From an uncultured Prevotella sp. (GTDB lineage: Bacteria; Bacteroidota; Bacteroidia; Bacteroidales; Bacteroidaceae): DNA of 33,482 nt. How positions within the stretch are numbered: the first letter of the stretch is position 1; every line of letters begins with the position of its first letter. Shown here piece after piece: positions 1-7,494 of this stretch. The translations under genes and the position numbers were made by a program. The notes under the pieces were generated by a model that worked only from the letters and a program-made list of their open reading frames with translations, did no database searches and was not told the origin of the DNA. The stretch covers positions 1-33,482 of the forward strand of contig CAJOEC010000085.1 in NCBI GenBank assembly GCA_905233425.1, read 5' to 3'.

Positions 1-41
1 GCATGGAACTGCTTTCCAACAATTGTCTTATTATCAGACAT
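1..41 (-). CDS. Start of an unidentified gene running off the left edge
   Basis: An ATG at 39-41 on the minus strand opens a frame that stays open to the window edge (13 codons, beginning MSDNKTIVGKQFH). It is preceded by a purine-rich stretch and, further up, by TCATTTTG at about 67-74, one base off the Bacteroidetes -7 box. Too little protein is visible to name a family. Because it lies just beyond the point where the beta-helix reading frame at 97-330 stops, it could be the first codons of a transposase in an inserted element. That is only a guess. Confidence 0.3.
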   Translation of the reverse strand, partial: MSDNKTIVGKQFH

Positions 42-96
42 TTGTGATTTTCTTAATGCCAAAATGACAGATAAGGTATTGGTAAATGAAAGAGCC

Positions 97-330
97 CTAT
101 CGGATGGTAAGATTCTTGGTCATATTGACCGCTGTGAATGTTCCTGCCGACAGGGTAATGACATCACCTTCGCGGGCAAAATTATAGGCATCTACAAGTG
201 CCTTTTTCCCATAAAATGCCCACATCTTTCCCTCATGGTTGAGCGTAGCAACAAGTGTTGAGGGTTCTTCGGCCTTGGCTCCCGTCATGGCGAGCATGGA
301 GACCACAAACAGTAAAAACAGTTTCTTCAT
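97..330 (-). pseudogene. Truncated secreted beta-helix-type protein (N-terminus only)
   Basis: This 77-aa frame starts at the ATG at 328-330 (MKKLFLLFVVSM), giving a clean signal peptide of about 20 residues ending near GAKA. The seven codons upstream lack signal-peptide character, so the later ATG is preferred. The mature part contains the pattern ALVDAYNFAREGDVITLSAG followed by a short strand and NLTIR. This is how Bacteroidetes right-handed beta-helix (pectate-lyase-like) surface proteins usually begin, but those run for hundreds of residues. Here a TAG follows NLTIR directly and no frame downstream continues the repeat pattern. The gene therefore looks broken, by insertion or deletion near 97. 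It has a good promoter at 494-525 and a leader of about 150 nt. The family is inferred from pattern only. Confidence 0.5.
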
Positions 331-410
331 AGTCTTGAAATGTTTTTGCACCTGCCCACACCCCCGGACGCGGCAAGGTTCTGATAGTTTTAGATTAATT
401 GGTGCATATA

Positions 411-460
411 TACAAGAAAGGCGTAGGTGTCTGTTTCGTTACGAAAACGTCTTTCTTGTA
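411..460. repeat. Nested palindrome in the leader of the truncated beta-helix gene
   Basis: Two 14-nt arms (411-424 and 447-460) are inverted copies with one mismatch. Inside the loop sits a second palindrome, TTTCGT-T-ACGAAA (434-446). It lies between the minus-strand promoter (494-525) and the start codon at 330, so it would fold in the 5' leader RNA or serve as a protein-binding site. Confidence 0.6.
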
Positions 461-493
461 AATATGGTTTCCCGCTTTATACGGTTGGCGTTG

Positions 494-525
494 CAAATAT
501 AGGTATTATCCGCGAAACGGCCAAA
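494..525 (-). promoter_or_regulatory. Bacteroidetes-type promoter for the beta-helix ORF
   Basis: On the minus strand TTTG (522-525) is followed after 20 bp by TATATTTG (494-501), a full match to the Bacteroidetes TTTG-N19-21-TAnnTTTG consensus. Transcription would begin near 487 and leave a leader of about 150 nt before the ATG at 330. The -33 box lies inside the left arm of the terminator hairpin at 515-552. Confidence 0.65.
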
Positions 526-552
526 CTTTCCGCTTAGAAAGTCTGGCCGTTT
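515..552. terminator. Hairpin terminator downstream of the DUF4143 ATPase
   Basis: Arms 515-530 and 537-552 pair over 16 bp with one mismatch around the loop CGCTTA. The hairpin lies 30 bp past the stop codon of the ATPase gene (582). T-rich ends are short on both sides, so efficiency is uncertain. Confidence 0.6.
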
Positions 553-581
553 AACATTTTTACTGGGTTAGGAAGCTTCCT

Positions 582-1865
582 TTACTCCACTGCATAGAGT
601 GGTATATTTGTGAGCTGTTCCTGCTGCTTATAAGGCAGCATGGAGTAGCGCACGGCCTGTAGGTCGGCATTGGCTTTCAGCAGATTTGTCAGCGAGTTGG
701 CACGTACATTTCCTTCAGCCTTCACTTCGATTGGCAACAGGCGGGCATTACGCTGAATCACAAAGTCGAGTTCCAGGCGCGAATCGTCGGTCTTGTGATA
801 GTAGATGGGCGACACGCCGTGGCTCTTCATCTGCTGAAGCACAAATTGCTCCGTCATCCCGCCTTTGTACTCCGCGAAAATGTTGTTTGCCACCAGAACC
901 TGTACGGGCTCCACGTCGGCCATGGCTCCAAGCAGTCCAACGTCAACCATATAGAGCTTGAAAGCCGAAAGATCTTCGTAGATGCTGAGGGGCAACGCAG
1001 GCTTCGTGCAACGGGGCACCTGGCATACCACTCCTGCATCCACCAACCAGCGTATGGCCAATTCGAAATCGGCGGCTCTCGCACCTTTACGCAAGGCACC
1101 ATAGATGAATTTCTTGTTCTCCCTGAACAGCTGCGAGGGAATGCTCTTCCACACCATGCGGATTCTGGGCACCAGCTCCTTGGGGGCGTGCTTGGAGAAA
1201 TCACGGTCGTAGCCGTTCAATATTCCTGTCTGAATACGCCGCACCTCATTCAATGCCCCTGTCGCAGCATATTCAGCGACAGCCTCTGGCATTCCCCCCA
1301 CATAATAATATTGTCGCAACAATTCTACGTATTTGTCATGCAGCAGATTGATGGTCGTATAGTCACGGCTGACGAGCAACTTGTACATCTCCCTCTCTCC
1401 CTTGGCCAGCAGGAACTCTTCAAAGTTCATCGGGTAGATGTTGATTTCATCTACCTGACCCACAGGATAGGACGTTCCCTCGTGAAGCGAGATGCCAAGC
1501 AGGGAGCCAGCCACGGCGACATGATACTCTGAAGCGTCCTCGCGGAAATATTTCAGCGACTCCAATGCCTCGGGTATGTCCTGTATCTCGTCGAGCACTA
1601 TCAGCGTGTCACCCGGCGTTATGTCCACGCCCGTCAAAGCCCGTAAAGCCCTCAGGATCCGCTCCATATTGAAATCCTGTGCAAACAGCTGCCTTGCCAA
1701 GTCGTTCCTTCGGCAGTTTACGTATGCCTCCAGGCGATACTCTCGACGGGCAAACTCATGGAGCAACCATGTCTTTCCCACCTGTCGTGCTCCATTCAGC
1801 ATCAACGGTTTTCTGCCAGAGCGGTTCTTCCACTCCACAAATTTCTGATACACAAGCCTTTCCAT
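582..1865 (-). CDS. AAA ATPase with DUF4143 C-terminal domain
   Basis: This 427-aa cytoplasmic protein belongs to the very common AAA/DUF4143 family of Bacteroidetes and Archaea. Residues 25-32 (GARQVGKT) are the Walker A loop, and residues 88-94 (LIVLDEI) form Walker B. VAVAGSLLG at 116-124 fits the sensor segment. The DUF4143 part follows at roughly 200-380. Near the C-terminus, LELDFVI (D367) and IEVKAE (E380, K382) match a PD-(D/E)XK-like fold, usual for this family and probably not an active nuclease. Length and start (ATG at 1863-1865) are normal. It is a single gene with its own promoter (1934-1965) and a hairpin after it. The biological role is not established; members have been proposed as toxin/antitoxin-like or defence-associated ATPases. 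The family call is firm and the function is open. Confidence 0.9.
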   Translation of the reverse strand: MERLVYQKFVEWKNRSGRKPLMLNGARQVGKTWLLHEFARREYRLEAYVNCRRNDLARQLFAQDFNMERILRALRALTGVDITPGDTLIVLDEIQDIPEALESLKYFREDASEYHVAVAGSLLGISLHEGTSYPVGQVDEINIYPMNFEEFLLAKGEREMYKLLVSRDYTTINLLHDKYVELLRQYYYVGGMPEAVAEYAATGALNEVRRIQTGILNGYDRDFSKHAPKELVPRIRMVWKSIPSQLFRENKKFIYGALRKGARAADFELAIRWLVDAGVVCQVPRCTKPALPLSIYEDLSAFKLYMVDVGLLGAMADVEPVQVLVANNIFAEYKGGMTEQFVLQQMKSHGVSPIYYHKTDDSRLELDFVIQRNARLLPIEVKAEGNVRANSLTNLLKANADLQAVRYSMLPYKQQEQLTNIPLYAVE

Positions 1866-1933
1866 TCTATAACAACATTTTTCTTCACATAAATCAGGGT
1901 GCTGGGCACACTTTTTCGCACCTAATCACGATG

Positions 1934-1965
1934 CAAAGATACAAAAATCTGCAGATAACGGCCAA
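1934..1965 (-). promoter_or_regulatory. Promoter of the DUF4143 ATPase gene
   Basis: On the minus strand TTGG (1962-1965) lies 20 bp before a perfect -7 box TATCTTTG (1934-1941). Transcription would start near 1927, about 60 nt upstream of the ATG at 1865. Confidence 0.65.
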
Positions 1966-2001
1966 TGTATATTCCCATTCTGCCTGATGACGCTTTGTCA
2001 A

Positions 2002-2628
2002 TTACTTCATCCACTCGCTGGGAGCCTTTCTCCATTCGGCCAGCAAAGGCACATCCTCCTGGCTGATGTAGCCAGTCTTCAGAGCCTCGTCCACGACTGC
2101 CTCATAGTCGGTGAGCGTGACGAGCTTGACACCGGCCTCGCGGAACGCATCCTCGGCCACGGGGAAACCGTAGGTGTAGCTGGCCACCATGCCCACGACC
2201 TCGACACCAGCCTGGCGCAGGGCCTCGACAGCCTTCAGGCTGGAGCCGCCGGTCGAAATCAGGTCCTCGACGACCACCACCTTGGCACCGGGTGTCACCT
2301 GCCCCTCAATGAGGTTCTGCATTCCGTGGTCCTTGGCCTTCGACCGCACGTAGCAGAAGGGCAGGCCAAGCTGGTCGGCCACCAATGCGCCCTGGGCTAT
2401 GGCTCCCGTGGCCACTCCGGCTACAGCCTCGGCTTCGGGGAACTGCTCCTGGATGATGTGGCACAGTTCGAGTTTGACGAATGAACGCAGTCCGGGATAG
2501 GACAGCGTCTTGCGATTGTCACAGTAGAAGGGCGATTTCCATCCGCTGGCCCAGGTGAACGGCTCGTTGGGTTGCAGCTTGATGGCCTTCACCTCCAACA
2601 GTTTCTTTGCAAAAATACTCTTAATCAT
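2002..2628 (-). CDS. pyrE: Orotate phosphoribosyltransferase
   Basis: This 208-aa enzyme transfers the ribose phosphate of PRPP to orotate, giving orotidine monophosphate in pyrimidine synthesis. The PRPP-binding motif VVVVEDLISTGGSS spans residues 117-130. The N-terminal FTWASGWKSPFYCDNRKTLS block (25-44) and the RSKAKDHG loop (95-102), with the catalytic lysines, are typical of the family. Length is normal. The ATG at 2626-2628 follows a leader of about 50 nt from the promoter at 2688-2719. It is divergent from the phosphohexomutase gene and apparently monocistronic. Confidence 0.96.
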   Translation of the reverse strand: MIKSIFAKKLLEVKAIKLQPNEPFTWASGWKSPFYCDNRKTLSYPGLRSFVKLELCHIIQEQFPEAEAVAGVATGAIAQGALVADQLGLPFCYVRSKAKDHGMQNLIEGQVTPGAKVVVVEDLISTGGSSLKAVEALRQAGVEVVGMVASYTYGFPVAEDAFREAGVKLVTLTDYEAVVDEALKTGYISQEDVPLLAEWRKAPSEWMK

Positions 2629-2652
2629 ATTCGTTTGTGTTTAAGTATTATC

Positions 2653-2678
2653 GGCTACACGCTTCGTGTCTTGTAGCA
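2653..2678 (-). other. Small hairpin in the pyrE leader
   Basis: The leader RNA contains ACACG-AAG-CGTGT, flanked by CTACA and TGTAG that can pair in an alternative fold. It sits between the pyrE transcription start and the ATG. No known riboswitch is recognised, and a regulatory role is only possible. Confidence 0.35.
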
Positions 2679-2687
2679 TTTCGGGCA

Positions 2688-2719
2688 CAAAGTTACGAAG
2701 AAAATGCGAAATGAACAAA
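2688..2719 (-). promoter_or_regulatory. Promoter of pyrE
   Basis: On the minus strand TTTG (2716-2719), a 20-bp spacer and TAACTTTG (2688-2695) match the Bacteroidetes consensus fully. The expected start is near 2681. Confidence 0.75.
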
Positions 2720-2756
2720 AATGAGAACATATTTAGGTAATAAAGAATGTGAAAAA

Positions 2757-2788
2757 GTTGGATGTGTGGAAAAAAATATCTAACTTTG
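2757..2788 (+). promoter_or_regulatory. Promoter of the phosphohexomutase gene
   Basis: TTGG at 2758-2761 is followed after 19 bp by TAACTTTG (2781-2788). The start would be near 2795, giving a leader of about 33 nt. It is back-to-back with the pyrE promoter. Confidence 0.7.
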
Positions 2789-2827
2789 CCCGTCATTTTA
2801 TTTAATAGGACTAAAAACCTTATTTTT

Positions 2828-4570
2828 ATGGAAAACAAAGAACTAATTGCACAATGCGAGGCTATTGCCAAGCAGTGGCTTTCTCCGGCCTTCGACGAGG
2901 AGACACGTAAAGAAGTACAGGCAATGCTCGACTCAGAGGACAAGACAGCCCTCATCGACGCTTTCTACCAGAACCTGGAGTTCGGAACCGGCGGTCTGCG
3001 CGGTATCATGGGCGCCGGCACAAACCGCATGAACAAGTACATCGTGGGCATGGCCACGCAGGGCTTCGCCAACTACATCAACAAGGCTTTCCCCGACATC
3101 CAGCCCGCCGTCGTCGTGGGACATGACTGCCGCAACAACGGCCGTATGTTCGCCGAGACCGTCGCCGACATCTTCTCGGCCAACGGCATCAAGGTTTATC
3201 TCTTCGAGAGCCTCCGCCCCACACCTGAGATTTCGTTCGCCATCCGGCAGCTGAAGTGCCAGGCCGGCGTGAACGTCACCGCATCGCACAATCCCAAGGA
3301 GTATAACGGCTACAAGGCATACTGGGACGACGGCGCACAGGTGCTGGCACCACACGACAATGGTATCATCGACGAGGTGAACAAGGTGACCATCGACCAG
3401 GTGAAGTTCGAGGGCAACAAGGAGCTTATCGACATCATCGGCGGTGAGATGGACTGGGACTATCTGCAAGCCGTGAAGGAGGCAATGGTAGACCAGGACG
3501 TCATCCTGCGCCAGAAAGACCTCAACATCGTCTACTCACCGATGCACGGCACAGGCCGCGTCATCATTCCTGAGGCTCTGCGCTCATGGGGATTCCAGAA
3601 CATCCACGTGGTGCCCGAGCAGATGGTCATCGACGGTAACTTCCCAACAGTCGTCAGCCCGAATCCTGAGAACGCCGAGGCCATGACCTTAGGCATGAAA
3701 CTTGGCACACGTCTGAACGCCGACCTGGTGATTGCCTCTGACCCCGACGCCGACCGTCTGGCCATCGTCTGCCGCAACGCCAAGGGCGAGTGGGAAATTC
3801 TGAACGGCAACCAGACGTGCATGATGTTCTGCTGGTACATCATCGCCAACAAGAAGAAGCTGGGACAGCTGAAGGGCAACGAGTTCCTCGTGAAGACCAT
3901 CGTCACCACCGAGGTCATCGCCAAGATTGCTGAGAAGAACGGCGTGGAGCTGCGCGACTGCTACACGGGCTTCAAGTGGATTGCCAACGAGATTCGCATC
4001 AGCGAGGGCAAGCAGAAGTATATCGGCGGCGGCGAGGAGTCATTCGGATTCCTGCCCTTCGACAAGGTGCGCGACAAGGATTCACCAGCCAGCATCTGCC
4101 TCATCTGCGAGATTGCCGCCTGGGCAAAGGACAACGGCATGACGCTCTACGACCTGCTGATGAACATCTACGCCGAGTACGGATTCTCGAAGGAGGTGAC
4201 CATCAACGTGGTGAAACCCGGAAAGACTGGTGCCGACGAGATTAAGCAGATGATGGTCGACTTCCGCAACAACCCGCCGAAGGAACTGGGCGGCGAGCCT
4301 ATCGTGCTGTGGAAGGACTACCAGACACTTGAGGGCAAGAAGGCCGACGGCAGCGCAGAAAAGCTCAACATGCCCACCACGAGCAACGTGCTGCAGTGGT
4401 TCTGCGCCGACGGCACGAAGATCAGCGTGCGCCCGTCGGGAACTGAGCCTAAGATCAAGTTCTACACCGAGGTCAAGGACGCCTCCTTCAAGGGTGCTGC
4501 CGACTACGACAGCTGCCTGAAGGCCGCCGGTGAGCGCATCGAGGCCATTAAGAAGAGTCTGAACCTGTAA
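2828..4570 (+). CDS. Phosphoglucomutase/phosphomannomutase (alpha-D-phosphohexomutase)
   Basis: This 580-aa cytoplasmic enzyme interconverts hexose 1- and 6-phosphates. All four active-site segments are present: the phosphoserine loop TASHNPKEYNG with the catalytic Ser153, the metal loop DPDADR (Asp305, Asp307, Asp309), the sugar-specificity loop GGGEES (400-405) and the phosphate-binding loop RPSGTEP (535-541). The length matches the long bacterial PgcA/YhxB-type mutases rather than the 450-aa ManB type. The start is the ATG at 2828, because an upstream in-frame ATG at 2762 lies before the promoter's -7 box. It is a single gene closed by an exceptionally strong terminator. Substrate preference (glucose or mannose phosphates) cannot be read from sequence alone. 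Confidence 0.95.
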   Translation: MENKELIAQCEAIAKQWLSPAFDEETRKEVQAMLDSEDKTALIDAFYQNLEFGTGGLRGIMGAGTNRMNKYIVGMATQGFANYINKAFPDIQPAVVVGHDCRNNGRMFAETVADIFSANGIKVYLFESLRPTPEISFAIRQLKCQAGVNVTASHNPKEYNGYKAYWDDGAQVLAPHDNGIIDEVNKVTIDQVKFEGNKELIDIIGGEMDWDYLQAVKEAMVDQDVILRQKDLNIVYSPMHGTGRVIIPEALRSWGFQNIHVVPEQMVIDGNFPTVVSPNPENAEAMTLGMKLGTRLNADLVIASDPDADRLAIVCRNAKGEWEILNGNQTCMMFCWYIIANKKKLGQLKGNEFLVKTIVTTEVIAKIAEKNGVELRDCYTGFKWIANEIRISEGKQKYIGGGEESFGFLPFDKVRDKDSPASICLICEIAAWAKDNGMTLYDLLMNIYAEYGFSKEVTINVVKPGKTGADEIKQMMVDFRNNPPKELGGEPIVLWKDYQTLEGKKADGSAEKLNMPTTSNVLQWFCADGTKISVRPSGTEPKIKFYTEVKDASFKGAADYDSCLKAAGERIEAIKKSLNL

Positions 4571-4585
4571 ACCATCTGACAATGT

Positions 4586-4632
4586 ATAGCGCATAGCTGG
4601 GCTGTGGCAGCCCAGCTATGCGCTATTCTTTT
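4586..4632 (+). terminator. Strong intrinsic terminator after the phosphohexomutase
   Basis: Arms 4586-4604 and 4608-4626 are perfectly complementary over 19 bp around the loop TGG, followed by TCTTTT. It begins 16 bp after the stop codon. A T-rich tail exists only in the plus direction. Confidence 0.9.
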
Positions 4633-4635
4633 GTC

Positions 4636-4672
4636 AGCTCCCATCCTCCGGGGAGGAGGGGCCGGGGTGGCG
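4636..4672. repeat. GC-rich intergenic palindromic repeat
   Basis: The run contains CCTCC-GGGGA-GGAGG and then GGCCGGGGTGG. Similar CTCC/GGAGG plus GGCCGGGG words recur between genes in Prevotella-type genomes, so this is probably one copy of a dispersed repeat. It sits between two convergent genes. Only one copy is seen in this window. Confidence 0.4.
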
Positions 4673-4679
4673 AAAAAAA

Positions 4680-6923
4680 TCACCATTCGTCGCGCCATCT
4701 GACAACGGGCTTGCCGTCCTCAAACTCAATGGGGAGCCAGATGTAGCGGGCGTCGCGGGGATGGTCGGGACGCCAGATGTCGGCCATGAAGATGTATCTT
4801 GAGTTGAAAGTCGGATGTTGTGCGTTGAGTGACTTCAGTTCCTCGTCGTCAAGCGTCAGCACAAACGTACTCTGCCCGTTGAAGGTCTTGTCAGCCAGTG
4901 GGCCGCGGCAGGGGTTGGGGTGCTGCGTCCAGGGTCCCCAGATGCTTGGGGCGGAGAACATTCGGGCTTCGTTGGGTGCCCAGCCGGTGCAGCCCGACGT
5001 TATCATCCAGTAGGTGCCATCGTGCTTGAAGATGGCGGGAGCCTCGTTCTGTCCACCAGGGGCCATGCGTGTGTAGCGGCCGGTGTGGTGCAGATAGTCG
5101 GCGGTAAGCTCGGCGATGTGCAGCGTCATGTTCTCCTCGCTGCTGAAGATGTGGTAGGCCTTGCCGTCGTCGTCGACGAAGAGCGTCATGTCGCGTGACA
5201 TCTGGCCGGTGTCGAAGTCACGCTTCACGAAGAGGCCCTGGTCTACGGCCTTGCGCCATGCGGGTGTCCAGTCCTTGTAGTTGGCGGCGTTGAGCGTGTC
5301 GGCAATGGCTGTCGCGGCAGCGTCAAAATCCACAGGCCACGTCCCGGCGTTGGCTCTCGACGAGTAGAGGAACTTGTAAGGCCCCTCGGGGCGGTCGGCC
5401 ACGGCGACGCCATAGCGTGCGGCGTTGTAGCCCTGGCCTTTCAGTTCGAGGTGGAACCACATGCAGAACTTCTTGGTCACGGGGTTGTAGATGACCTTCG
5501 GGCGCTCGAGTATGCAGCCGCGCTCAATGTCCGAGTCGGTCGTCGCGCCGCGCCGCCTCGCGCCCTGGCCGTTGCCCCGACTTGGGGCAGCGTCGGTGAC
5601 GCTCAGCGCAACACCACAGTTGCGCCAGTTCAGCAAGTCCTTCGACGCGTAGCACATCACCCCTACAAGCGCATCGCTCGTGTGGTCGTCCTTGTGCTCG
5701 CCAAACCAGTACCACGTGTCGCCGTATTTCATGATGCCGCCGCCGTGGGCGTTGATGTGCCGTCCGCCGTCGTCGCGCCACAGCTCGCCACTGCGAATGG
5801 TCTTCTTCCGAAGCTGCTGCCCGGCCCAGTAGTTCTCCAGCCGTTTCGCCTCGGCCTTGGTGATGTGGATGACGCTGCCATGCTTCGGCGACACAAAGTT
5901 TTCCATCTTCATCACACCCTCGCCGAAGTGGCCCAAGGGCGTGAATGTCTTGAAGTCGCTCGTCTCCACGAAGCCGAAGTTGTTGGGCCGGATGGTGTAG
6001 ATGTCGTACATCACCACCCACTTGTCCTGCCCGATGCGCTTCCACACGTTAGGTGCCTCACATCCCGTCTGCTCGGCGTCGATCTGCTCGGCGTGGTAGT
6101 CGTCGAAATGGTTGATGCGGTCGCTGATCATGTACTTTATGCCGCCGGGGTTCTCCTGCGAAACGTAAGTCATCACATATTTACGATTTACGTTTTTGCT
6201 GGAGCCACTGTTAAAACGCAAATCGTCAGTTGGCAAATTGTCAACCTCAATGATGTCTGCGTCGAGCACCTGGATCGTCGTGTCGGGGTACTCGAACAGC
6301 AGCTGCGGCTCGGTCTCCAACGTGGTGAATGCCTCGTCGGCATAACTGTAGTAGAGCTTCGTCCTACCGCCTGCGTGCTGTCTGATGGTGAAGTAAACCA
6401 TTGGCTTGCCCACCTGCGGGTCCCAGATAGTCTGCGGCGCCCACGCACAGCCTATCTCGCCAAACCGTTCCGGGAAGAGTTTGTCTATGCGTGCCACGTG
6501 GTGCGTCCAGTTGATGAGGTCGTCTGAGGCCATGAGCACCAGCCCCCGGTTGTTGCCCCATCCGAACTCGTCGGGGCGTTCCCATTGCGTCGTGCGTATG
6601 CCCTTCTGTCTGCCGAAGATGTGCAGGTCGGTCATGGCGATGTAGAACTTGCCGTTGGGTGCGCGGTAGATGTGCGGGTCGCGTATGCCGTGCTGCTCCG
6701 CAATCGAGTCGCCGCTGATGATCGGCTCGCCGTTGTTCACCGGCCGGAACGTGTAGCCGTCGTAACTGATGGCCATGAAGAGCGCGTGCGTCGGGTCGCT
6801 GAAATAAGTGAAGAGGTACGCGCCCATGTCCTTCTCGGTGAGTGCCCGCTTGGGCTTCGCCGCTGTCGTCGCCAGTGCGACGAGGACAGTCGATAACAAA
6901 TAAATAAGAATTTGTCGTTTCAT
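4680..6923 (-). CDS. Secreted tandem GH43 glycoside hydrolase
   Basis: This 747-aa protein has a signal peptide (residues 1 to about 22, ending near TTAA) and two five-bladed-propeller modules. In the first (about 35-360) the GH43 triad can be proposed as Asp82 (RDPHIY), Asp222 (LDADII) and Glu289 (CEAPNVW). The second (about 375-740) starts with HINAHGGGI and WYWFGEH, the hallmark of the GH43_34-like branch, and has ERPKVIYN (472-479), RDMTLFVDDDG (577-587) and NEAPAIF with Glu627. Such enzymes usually remove arabinose or galactose from pectic side chains in the periplasm or at the surface. A low-complexity stretch at about 445-467 and an AT-rich one at about 229-248 interrupt the second and first module. 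The start ATG at 6921-6923 is followed directly by the signal peptide. Subfamily assignments are from memory of motifs. Confidence 0.88.
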   Translation of the reverse strand: MKRQILIYLLSTVLVALATTAAKPKRALTEKDMGAYLFTYFSDPTHALFMAISYDGYTFRPVNNGEPIISGDSIAEQHGIRDPHIYRAPNGKFYIAMTDLHIFGRQKGIRTTQWERPDEFGWGNNRGLVLMASDDLINWTHHVARIDKLFPERFGEIGCAWAPQTIWDPQVGKPMVYFTIRQHAGGRTKLYYSYADEAFTTLETEPQLLFEYPDTTIQVLDADIIEVDNLPTDDLRFNSGSSKNVNRKYVMTYVSQENPGGIKYMISDRINHFDDYHAEQIDAEQTGCEAPNVWKRIGQDKWVVMYDIYTIRPNNFGFVETSDFKTFTPLGHFGEGVMKMENFVSPKHGSVIHITKAEAKRLENYWAGQQLRKKTIRSGELWRDDGGRHINAHGGGIMKYGDTWYWFGEHKDDHTSDALVGVMCYASKDLLNWRNCGVALSVTDAAPSRGNGQGARRRGATTDSDIERGCILERPKVIYNPVTKKFCMWFHLELKGQGYNAARYGVAVADRPEGPYKFLYSSRANAGTWPVDFDAAATAIADTLNAANYKDWTPAWRKAVDQGLFVKRDFDTGQMSRDMTLFVDDDGKAYHIFSSEENMTLHIAELTADYLHHTGRYTRMAPGGQNEAPAIFKHDGTYWMITSGCTGWAPNEARMFSAPSIWGPWTQHPNPCRGPLADKTFNGQSTFVLTLDDEELKSLNAQHPTFNSRYIFMADIWRPDHPRDARYIWLPIEFEDGKPVVRWRDEW

Positions 6924-6960
6924 TGTGTTGGAATTATAAATACGTTAGTTTGACATATCA

Positions 6961-7116
6961 GAAGTTGGCAGTTCGACTAATGCGATTCAATACTTCGACT
7001 AATTCTCAGCATGACTATTTATAGTAGAAAGCCTTTATTCAAGGGTGTTTTTTGACATATTTGGCGTTTGGAGTTCGACTAAACTTCGACTAATAGTTCG
7101 ACTAAACTTCGACTAA
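6961..7116. repeat. Array of six TTCGACTAA repeats upstream of the GH43 gene
   Basis: The 9-mer TTCGACTAA starts at 6972, 6994, 7074, 7085, 7097 and 7108. The last four copies are 11, 12 and 11 bp apart, about one helical turn. Two blocks each begin with TTTGACATAT (6949-6958 and 7051-7060) and a TTGG word before the 9-mers, so the array looks like a degenerate duplication. It lies 50-195 bp upstream of the GH43 start and just after the small DUF1016 remnant. No protein is encoded: stops occur in the frames. Confidence 0.75.
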
Positions 7117-7149
7117 ATCCACTTTTTCTTTTCACTTAGCAAATTCAAT

Positions 7150-7488
7150 TTACTTCTTTAAGACATCCATAACCAACTTACGCAATTCTTCCTTGTTGGG
7201 TAAGAACAATTCGTATTTCGAGACAAACAGATTAGAATCCATACCGTATGTAGCATACTCCACCATCAGTTCGTCGATAGTAATGAGTTCGCAGATATGT
7301 GACCACGTTAATTTGTCAGACGTCTGACATTTTTCAGACATCTGAAGAATTAATGGCTCAGATTTGTCAGATTTCTGACAAATTGGGAATAAGAGTTCCT
7401 GACGGAATTGCATCATAAATACAATCCTGTCAAGCTCTGTTTCCTTAGGCTTCTCTGCCATCACATTTTTGAATACACATACTCTCAT
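7150..7488 (-). CDS. Internally deleted DUF1016 (YhcG-like) remnant
   Basis: The 112-aa product joins two ends of a DUF1016/PDDEXK nuclease. DKLTWSHICELI (about 65-76) corresponds to the conserved LSWSH segment of the DUF1016 N-terminal domain. EYATYGMDSNLFVSKYELFL followed by PNKEELR matches the extreme C-terminus of the family, where the intact gene at 9119-10321 has ATYNNVRIKDMLPTKEQLRE. The roughly 200 residues between, including the catalytic D and E-x-K, are missing, yet the frame stays open. Starts are possible at 7488 (ATG), 7461 (ATG) or 7494 (TTG). It lies downstream of the target-recognition fragment at 7665. It is probably a decaying paralogue, though a small regulatory protein cannot be excluded. 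Confidence 0.6.
   Translation of the reverse strand: MRVCVFKNVMAEKPKETELDRIVFMMQFRQELLFPICQKSDKSEPLILQMSEKCQTSDKLTWSHICELITIDELMVEYATYGMDSNLFVSKYELFLPNKEELRKLVMDVLKK
7314..7383. repeat. Three palindromes sharing TCAGA/TCTGA inside the DUF1016 remnant
   Basis: Perfect or near-perfect palindromes occupy 7314-7329 (16 bp), 7333-7346 (six-base arms around CA) and 7362-7383 (ten-base arms around TT). All have the half-site TCAGA and its complement. They fall within the coding region of the shrunken DUF1016 gene. Confidence 0.65.
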
Positions 7489-7494
7489 ACTCAA

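Noticed and set aside
5451..6527. 358-codon antisense ORF under the GH43 gene
   Set aside because: Same explanation: a shadow of a GC-rich gene with clear catalytic motifs on the opposite strand.
7072..7116. Possible CRISPR array
   Set aside because: Repeats are only 9 bp with 2-3 bp between them; no spacers and no cas genes.
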